Below the pieces are notes generated by a model that searched no databases, was not told the DNA's origin, and saw only the letters and a list, made by a program, of their open reading frames with translations. A program made the translations under genes and the position numbers. A DNA stretch of 9,821 nucleotides from positions 1,916 through 11,736 of the forward strand of contig CAJUGR010000058.1 of assembly GCA_910586285.1 (NCBI GenBank), written 5' to 3'. This DNA comes from an uncultured Erysipelotrichaceae bacterium. Its GTDB lineage: Bacteria > Bacillota_I > Bacilli_A > Erysipelotrichales > Erysipelotrichaceae. Positions 5,352 through 9,821 of this stretch are shown here, in pieces; position 1 is the stretch's first letter, and each line of letters begins with the position of its first letter.

Positions 5352-6290
5352 TTATTCACTTCGGTATTGATTTGCCAATTCCTTGATTTTAGCCAAACGA
5401 TGTTTCATCCCTGACTTAGAAATATTATCACCGTAATGCTCATTGTATTTCTCACACAATTCATTCAAGCTGGCCTCCGGATATTCCTTACGCAGCATAG
5501 CTGCCTGATAAAGCTTTGGGGGCAGCGTGTCTAAGGAGCGATACGTTTCAATCCAGTTAATATCCTCTAATTGTTTCTTACCGGCACTGATCGTTTTCAT
5601 CTCATTGGCCAATTCGCAGTTATCCAAACGTGTCAGCGAATTCATAAAGTCACGTTGAATGCGGCTGTCCTCAAAGGCAAACAAGGCATCACTGGCACCG
5701 ATACAACGCAAAAAGTCTGATATTTTATCGCTTGCTTTTAAATAAACGACATCTTGTGATCGGCGCTTAATATACTTTGCCGGCAGATCAAAGCGATGCA
5801 TGAGTTTGCATAAAAAATCCGCTTGGGCTTTGGAATTGGCCACCAATTCCAAATGATAATTTGATCGTTGGGGACTATTCACGCTGCCTCCGGCCAAAAA
5901 TGCTCCGGCCAAATAAGCCCTTGCACAACATTCTTTTTTCACCATCGCCGCTAACGGATGATTTTTCAATCCTCGCTCATCCATAATTTGTAAATCATAT
6001 AAGATTTCATTCACCCGCACAGAAGTCCGCAAAATATAAATATTATTTTTCTTCAATTTCATCTTGCGCAATACCGATAACTGAGATGCAATCTGATAGC
6101 GTTCTTTTAACAGTTTCCATATCCGCTTTGCGGTATTGGCATTTTCACTTTTGATTTCCAGCGCCATTCCTTCTTTACGAAAGGTCAAACTGGCGCACAT
6201 CAATATCAATGCGGAAAGCTGGGCTTTGGCGCAGCATTCATGTAATTCATTTTGCGCAATCTCCGCTTTTACCTCTGACGTAAAACTCAT
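5352..6290 (-). CDS. whiA: DNA-binding protein WhiA
   Basis: WhiA is a conserved Gram-positive DNA-binding protein, required for sporulation septation in Streptomyces and linked to cell division and chromosome segregation in Bacillus. The product is 312 residues, the usual length. The N-terminal part is a LAGLIDADG-homing-endonuclease-like fold without nuclease function. Its signature 'CCARAYLAGAFLAGGSVNSP' lies at 121-140. The linker motif 'RLDNCELANEMKT' is at 221-233. The C-terminal HTH (about 255-308) includes 'LPPKLYQAAMLRKEYPEASL' and 'SKSGMKHRLAKIKELA'. The start lies four bases after the yvcK stop, with AAGGA inside the end of yvcK serving as its ribosome binding site, so translation is coupled. 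The rapZ-yvcK-whiA order is the conserved Firmicute and actinobacterial arrangement. Confidence 0.97.
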   Translation of the reverse strand: MSFTSEVKAEIAQNELHECCAKAQLSALILMCASLTFRKEGMALEIKSENANTAKRIWKLLKERYQIASQLSVLRKMKLKKNNIYILRTSVRVNEILYDLQIMDERGLKNHPLAAMVKKECCARAYLAGAFLAGGSVNSPQRSNYHLELVANSKAQADFLCKLMHRFDLPAKYIKRRSQDVVYLKASDKISDFLRCIGASDALFAFEDSRIQRDFMNSLTRLDNCELANEMKTISAGKKQLEDINWIETYRSLDTLPPKLYQAAMLRKEYPEASLNELCEKYNEHYGDNISKSGMKHRLAKIKELANQYRSE

Positions 6291-6294
6291 GATC

Positions 6295-7239
6295 TCAATC
6301 CTTACTGTTAATGATTTCTTCCATCACATCGCGTACTTTGTTCGCATCATGACGAATCAGATCATTTTCAAATTGTAACATATCGCGTTTGAGAATCTGA
6401 TAAGGATGATGCTCATCACGGATATAGACTTGACTGGCGCCCATCTCCTGATATTTTTCCATAATGGACGGTGCGATTTCATTATTGTGAAATACGACCA
6501 CATCGACCGCATTTGCCTGGGTATGGTCTAGAATTGCTTGAACGTGATCCTCCAAAGAATAGTTATCGGTTTCTCCCGGTTGGGTCATGGCATTACAAAA
6601 GTAAATCTTTTTCGCTGATGATTGTGCCAACTCATCCCGTAATTGACGTATGATTAAATTGGGCATAATACTGGTATACAGAGAACCGATGCCATATACG
6701 ATGATATCGGCATGATGAATCGCTGCCACTGCCTGTGCGGTTGCCTGCACATCGCCCTGATAAAACACCCGACTGATGCGGTTGTTAAAATCGGGAATAT
6801 TGCTTTCACCGCGCACAATCGTGCCATCCTCCATCACCGCATATAAGGTTATTACCTCACTGCTGCTGGGAATGATATCACCCTTGACATTCATAACTTT
6901 TGAGAATGATTGTATCGCCTCAATGAAACTGCCGCAGTTCTGTGTCAATGCCGTTAATAACAGATTGCCCAGATTATGCCCGCCGACATCGTTGCTGGCA
7001 CCTTCAAAACGATAATTCATCAAGGTGGATAACAGCGTTTCACTCTCCGCCATGGCGCACATAACATTGCGTATGTCACCCATAGCCGGAATGTGATACT
7101 GAGCCCGTAATCTTCCGGTACTGCCGCCATCATCCGCCACAGTGACCACCGCCGACAAGCGAATATTACCTAACTGTTTCAAACCGCGCACAATGACCGA
7201 AAGCCCATGTCCCCCACCGATCACCACAACATTTTTCAT
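6295..7239 (-). CDS. yvcK: YvcK-family gluconeogenesis/cell-wall regulatory protein
   Basis: YvcK (GlmR) proteins have a CofD-like fold and bind UDP-sugars such as UDP-N-acetylglucosamine. In Bacillus they are needed for growth on gluconeogenic carbon and help direct carbon into cell-wall precursors; they act in the cytoplasm. The 314 residues carry the family landmarks: 'IGGGHGLSVI' at 7-16, 'VADDGGSTGRLR' at 34-45, 'GDIRNVMCA' at 54-62, 'GGHNLGNLL' at 86-94 and 'GIGSLYTSIMPNL' at 183-195. The family usually has GPGSLYTS, so Ile184 replaces a proline. The ATG at 7239 is four bases after the rapZ stop, with GGTGAG overlapping the end of rapZ as ribosome binding site. The stop is four bases before whiA. 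Confidence 0.97.
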   Translation of the reverse strand: MKNVVVIGGGHGLSVIVRGLKQLGNIRLSAVVTVADDGGSTGRLRAQYHIPAMGDIRNVMCAMAESETLLSTLMNYRFEGASNDVGGHNLGNLLLTALTQNCGSFIEAIQSFSKVMNVKGDIIPSSSEVITLYAVMEDGTIVRGESNIPDFNNRISRVFYQGDVQATAQAVAAIHHADIIVYGIGSLYTSIMPNLIIRQLRDELAQSSAKKIYFCNAMTQPGETDNYSLEDHVQAILDHTQANAVDVVVFHNNEIAPSIMEKYQEMGASQVYIRDEHHPYQILKRDMLQFENDLIRHDANKVRDVMEEIINSKD

Positions 7240-7243
7240 ATGC

Positions 7244-8098
7244 TTATCTCACCTTCTTATCACGGTGTGACTTATAACAATGATATTGATTTTTATAATG
7301 TCGATACAGCCAATTCGTTACGGAAATCGAGCGATGCTGCCCACCCGTACAGCCGATGCATACACATAGATGGTTTTTATTTTCCTTCGCATATGATTCA
7401 AAACAATAATCCAAATATTGCGTAATATGCGACAACAACTGTTTCGTTTCCGGCTTTTGGATCACATAGTCATAAACGGCCGCATCATCACCGCTCAATT
7501 CTTTCAATTCTTCAATGTAAAAGGGATTGGGCAGAAAACGCATATCAAAAATGAGATCGGCATCCAAGGGAACCCCGTATTTATAACCAAAAGATACAAA
7601 AGATATACTGAATACCTGATGGGAATCCATATTCAATTTATCCATCAAGATCGCTTTCAGTTCTGTTTGTGATAATTGCGAAGTATCAATGCGCATTAAG
7701 GAGCGATCATTCAAACTTTCAAACATATCGCGTTCGACTTCAATCGCTTCCTCTAATGTATTTGCTTTGGAAAACATGAGCATCGGATGATGACGCCGCG
7801 TAAATTTATAACGCAATAATAATTTATCATTGCTGGCATCCAGAAATAACACCCGAACCTTGGCATCAATATTCTCAAAGTAGTTTAAAAACTTCGGATA
7901 ATCCATTGCGGTTGTTGCCAGTGCGATATTGGTGTAACGTGGATCCGGCTGTGAGTTGATAATCTCACCCAGAGAGGATAATAACTGTACCGGAAATTGA
8001 TCAATACAGTGATAACCCATATCCTCAAGGATTCCCATTGCGGTTGTCTTGCCTGCTCCGGACATTCCGGTAACCAATAATACATTTTGTTGTGCCAT
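7244..8098 (-). CDS. rapZ: RapZ/YvcJ-family nucleotide-binding protein (RNase adapter-like)
   Basis: RapZ in enteric bacteria is an RNA-binding adapter that controls glucosamine-6-phosphate synthase through small RNAs; the Firmicute homologue YvcJ hydrolyses nucleoside triphosphates and affects competence. The product is 284 residues. The N-terminal Walker A 'GMSGAGKTT' is at 11-19. The family 'DNLP' position reads 'CIDQFP' here (31-36), an unusual variant. 'RRHHPM' is near 101-106. The C-terminal domain has 'IGCTGGQHRS' (248-257) and a terminal 'HRD', both typical. ATG at 8098 is chosen because AAGGAGG (8107-8113) is eight bases upstream; the in-frame GTG at 8107 overlaps that site. It is the first of three tightly linked genes. 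An adapter role in this organism is inferred from family membership only. Confidence 0.96.
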   Translation of the reverse strand: MAQQNVLLVTGMSGAGKTTAMGILEDMGYHCIDQFPVQLLSSLGEIINSQPDPRYTNIALATTAMDYPKFLNYFENIDAKVRVLFLDASNDKLLLRYKFTRRHHPMLMFSKANTLEEAIEVERDMFESLNDRSLMRIDTSQLSQTELKAILMDKLNMDSHQVFSISFVSFGYKYGVPLDADLIFDMRFLPNPFYIEELKELSGDDAAVYDYVIQKPETKQLLSHITQYLDYCFESYAKENKNHLCVCIGCTGGQHRSISVTNWLYRHYKNQYHCYKSHRDKKVR

Positions 8099-8143
8099 GT
8101 TTACCACCTCCTTATAAGTTTATCACAGCGTTGCGGCGTAAAT

Positions 8144-8572
8144 CTAGTTCCATAGCTTTTTTTTGCGGATCGGGAAACGACAGCACATTTCATGGACATC
8201 ACTGACCATCTCATCCAACTGTGCTTTGGTGATATCGCTTTGTATTGCGAAACGATTGTGACCGGGCTTCGCATAAGTGATTTCAACCGTTATCCGTTCC
8301 CCATGCGGCTTTACCCTCACCGTCAAATCCGGTTCGATAAAGGATGATATATAAGGTTGCCCAAGCAGCGCACCGCTCAGTCCGCTACATAATTCCTGTA
8401 ATTCCATGCACGTTAAACATGGAGATATCGCGTTCTCGATGACGACCTCATCCTCCCATTCCAACGCTACATTCAGCCAGTTGTTATCTTCATAGATACT
8501 GTTCTCATCATATGGGAATTCATACGAATCAATGCGTATTTCCATCCGTTTTTCATTATTCTGTAATTTCAT
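8144..8572 (-). CDS. WapI-family immunity-like protein
   Basis: This 142-residue soluble protein resembles the WapI immunity family. The prototype in Bacillus subtilis neutralises the tRNA-cleaving C-terminal toxin of WapA. The features I recognise are an N-terminal 'MEIRIDSYEFP', the 'NNWLNVALEWED' strand (30-41), a 'SPCLTCMEL' turn into a helix (50-58), 'FIEPDLTVRV' (78-87), a 'VEITYAKPGH' strand, and a C-terminal helix (115-132). Assignment rests on pattern memory, not a search. No polymorphic toxin gene is in the window, so it may be an orphan or have a housekeeping role. ATG 8570-8572 has AAAAGGAG only four bases upstream; M10 is a possible alternative without a site. A hairpin at 8584-8599 directly precedes the ribosome binding site. 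rapZ starts 45 bp downstream. Confidence 0.8.
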   Translation of the reverse strand: MKLQNNEKRMEIRIDSYEFPYDENSIYEDNNWLNVALEWEDEVVIENAISPCLTCMELQELCSGLSGALLGQPYISSFIEPDLTVRVKPHGERITVEITYAKPGHNRFAIQSDITKAQLDEMVSDVHEMCCRFPIRKKKLWN

Positions 8573-8583
8573 ACGGCTCCTTT

Positions 8584-8599
8584 TCGCTGTGATCAGCGA
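8584..8599 (-). promoter_or_regulatory. Leader hairpin next to the WapI-like gene's ribosome binding site
   Basis: On the minus strand TCGCTG, loop ATCA, CAGCGA forms a perfect 6-bp stem. The AAAGGAG ribosome binding site begins at its 3' foot. It has no T run, so it is not a terminator. It may protect the message 5' end or influence ribosome loading. Confidence 0.45.
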
Positions 8600-8611
8600 T
8601 CATTTACTGCT

Positions 8612-8641
8612 TTGATACAAAAGAAGCACCGCTGTGGTGCC
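8612..8641 (-). terminator. Likely terminator of trxB
   Basis: On the minus strand GCACC, loop ACAGC, GGTGC forms a 5-bp stem (8626-8640), extendable by a G-U pair. TTCTTTTGT follows. It lies 20 bases after the trxB stop. The short stem suggests only partial termination, allowing some read-through to the WapI-like gene and rapZ. Confidence 0.55.
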
Positions 8642-8660
8642 AAAACTGCGTCAGCGATTG

Positions 8661-9584
8661 TCAGATCCCCCGTACTTGATGGAAAGCGTGTTGGGCTGCG
8701 ATGGCCCCATCATTCACTGCCGTTACCACCTGACGAAGCGGTTTTACAATAACATCTCCTGCACCGTAAATACCGTGACATGTTGTCTCACAGTTCGCAT
8801 CGACCTTGATATAACCATGTTCATCCAACACATCCAAATCCGCTAGAAAATCCGTGGCCGGATCCTGTCCGATATAAGGAAAAATTCCCTGTACATTTAG
8901 TGTGGTTTCCGTCTGCGTATTTACATCCGCAATGACAATACCCGTTACCCGAGTGCCGTCATCGTCAATGCGCCGAGGCACATGGCAGCGAATGATATCA
9001 ATTTTACTATTGGTTATGATACGATCCTGGACAATCTGATCTGCTCGAAATACATCACGTCGGATGACAATATACACCTTATCCGCAAATTGGGTTAAAT
9101 ACTCGGCTTCTTCCAGCGCCGCATTTCCGCCACCGATCACCGCCACCTCGCGATTTTTGAAGAAAGCGCCGTCACATACGGCACAATAAGAAACGCCACG
9201 CCCAACGTTGGCTTCTTCGCCCGGAATATTAAGCGTCCGCTCCTTGGTTCCACTTGCCACAATGACTGCTTTGGCACGATACGTTTCCCCATCTTCACAA
9301 ATCACGGTTTTATGTGTTTCTCCATCTACCACCTTAACAACATTGCCGTAAATATATTCACTGCCAAATGCTGTCGCGTGTTCAAACATCGCATTGGCCA
9401 GATCCATTCCGCTGCCTGATAAAATACCCGGCCAATTTGCAATTTCACTCGTCTTGTTTAATTTTCCGCCCGGCGCACCCAAATCCAGCATCGCCGTTTT
9501 TAAACCGGCACGACTTGCATAAATTGAGGCACTCATTCCCGCCGGACCGGAACCGATAATTACCAGATCGTATTGTCGCTCCAT
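8661..9584 (-). CDS. trxB: Thioredoxin-disulfide reductase
   Basis: TrxB is a cytoplasmic FAD enzyme that uses NADPH to reduce thioredoxin and so maintains protein thiols. The product is 307 residues, standard for the low-molecular-weight type. The FAD motif GSGPAG is at 11-16. The redox pair is Cys134 and Cys137 in 'YCAVCDGAFF'. The NADPH-binding motif GGGNAA is at 151-156, with 'RRDVFR' at 175-180 supplying the basic residues expected for the 2'-phosphate. The C-terminal FAD motif 'GIYGAGDV' is at 271-278, followed by the conserved 'RQVVTAVNDGAIAA'. The ATG at 9584 has AAAGGAGG upstream. It lies inside the end of the HAD gene with a 25-bp overlap in another frame, which implies coupled translation. 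A terminator-like hairpin follows. Confidence 0.97.
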   Translation of the reverse strand: MERQYDLVIIGSGPAGMSASIYASRAGLKTAMLDLGAPGGKLNKTSEIANWPGILSGSGMDLANAMFEHATAFGSEYIYGNVVKVVDGETHKTVICEDGETYRAKAVIVASGTKERTLNIPGEEANVGRGVSYCAVCDGAFFKNREVAVIGGGNAALEEAEYLTQFADKVYIVIRRDVFRADQIVQDRIITNSKIDIIRCHVPRRIDDDGTRVTGIVIADVNTQTETTLNVQGIFPYIGQDPATDFLADLDVLDEHGYIKVDANCETTCHGIYGAGDVIVKPLRQVVTAVNDGAIAAQHAFHQVRGI

Positions 9585-9821
9585 TCTAAATCCTCCTTTA
9601 CCAGATCAATGATTTCGATTAAGTTATGAATCGTGCGGCATGGCTTGGCTGCGACCAATGCTTTTTCCCTCATGGGATCAAATGCCGCTGCCACCGAGAA
9701 AGCGGCCATATTCCTGCAGGCGATGATATCGCTGGGACTGTCTCCGACATAAATTACATCATCATGATTATGATACAGTTTGGCACATGCCAGCAACAAC
9801 CCTTCCGGATTGGGCTTAGGA
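9560..9821 (-). CDS. HAD-superfamily phosphatase, C-terminal fragment (cut by window edge)
   Basis: Only the last 86 or so codons are inside the window; the gene continues past base 9821. The fragment opens with 'PKPNPEGLLLACAK', whose lysine-proline pair is HAD motif III. It then has 'VIYVGDSPSDIIACRNM', the acidic motif IV (GDxxxD) that holds the metal. The following 'FSVAAAFDP' and C-terminal helix match phosphoglycolate-phosphatase/PpaX/Gph-type enzymes that remove phosphate from small molecules in the cytoplasm. The nucleophile motif DxDxT and the cap domain that would define the substrate are outside. An apparent start at TTG 9799 is not real, since the frame is open to the edge. The stop lies 25 bp inside trxB, and this gene supplies the trxB ribosome binding site. 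Confidence 0.9.
   Translation of the reverse strand, partial: PKPNPEGLLLACAKLYHNHDDVIYVGDSPSDIIACRNMAAFSVAAAFDPMREKALVAAKPCRTIHNLIEIIDLVKEDLEWSDNTIW

Noticed and set aside
8099..8143. Separate promoter directly before rapZ
   Set aside because: Only poorly spaced partial boxes (TTTACG and TTATAA, 19 bp apart) are seen; read-through from the WapI-like gene is more likely.
8101..8286. 61-codon minus-strand frame overlapping the WapI-like gene
   Set aside because: It is an alternative frame of the supported gene at 8144-8572 and lacks a proper start site.

Overview
The window reads as a chromosomal stretch of a low-to-moderate-GC Firmicute. The gene set and protein style suggest the Erysipelotrichia/Erysipelotrichaceae or a close relative: a streptococcus-like GAPDH, strong AAGGAGG ribosome binding sites, and the conserved trxB ... 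rapZ-yvcK-whiA cluster. This assignment is inferred from family knowledge, not a database search. TGA is used as a normal stop (trxB, yvcK), so the genetic code is the standard bacterial one.

Layout, left to right. (i) 1-594: an intergenic lead with an 18-bp perfect palindrome and a promoter, then a small plus-strand gene that probably encodes an SRPBCC-fold protein. (ii) 595-2014: a gene-poor stretch holding a 10-bp inverted repeat, then the minus-strand GAPDH gene with a textbook terminator and a near-consensus promoter. (iii) 2031-2673: divergently transcribed clpP, whose promoter lies back-to-back with that of gap. (iv) 2721-3953: a minus-strand pair, a small membrane protein followed by an Eis-like GNAT acetyltransferase, converging on clpP. 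(v) 3954-4425: about 470 bp without an intact gene, carrying what looks like a decayed lipoprotein gene. (vi) 4407-9821: a long minus-strand block. In transcription order it is HAD-family phosphatase (cut by the window edge), trxB, a terminator-like hairpin, a WapI-like immunity protein, rapZ, yvcK, whiA, a membrane-anchored protein with a degenerate staphylococcal-nuclease-like domain, and an XRE-type regulator ending at a clear terminator.

The core of the last block is a conserved Firmicute cluster. RapZ and YvcK link amino-sugar and cell-wall precursor status to envelope growth, WhiA is a DNA-binding protein tied to cell division and chromosome segregation, and TrxB is the general thiol reductase. 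rapZ, yvcK and whiA are separated by only 4 bp each, so they are almost certainly co-transcribed and translationally coupled. The genes added around this core are the least ordinary part of the window: a toxin-immunity-like gene upstream of rapZ, and downstream of whiA a nuclease-fold protein that appears to have lost its catalytic residues plus a small HTH regulator with its own candidate promoter. I saw no CRISPR array, tRNA, rRNA, intact insertion sequence or complete new defence system.
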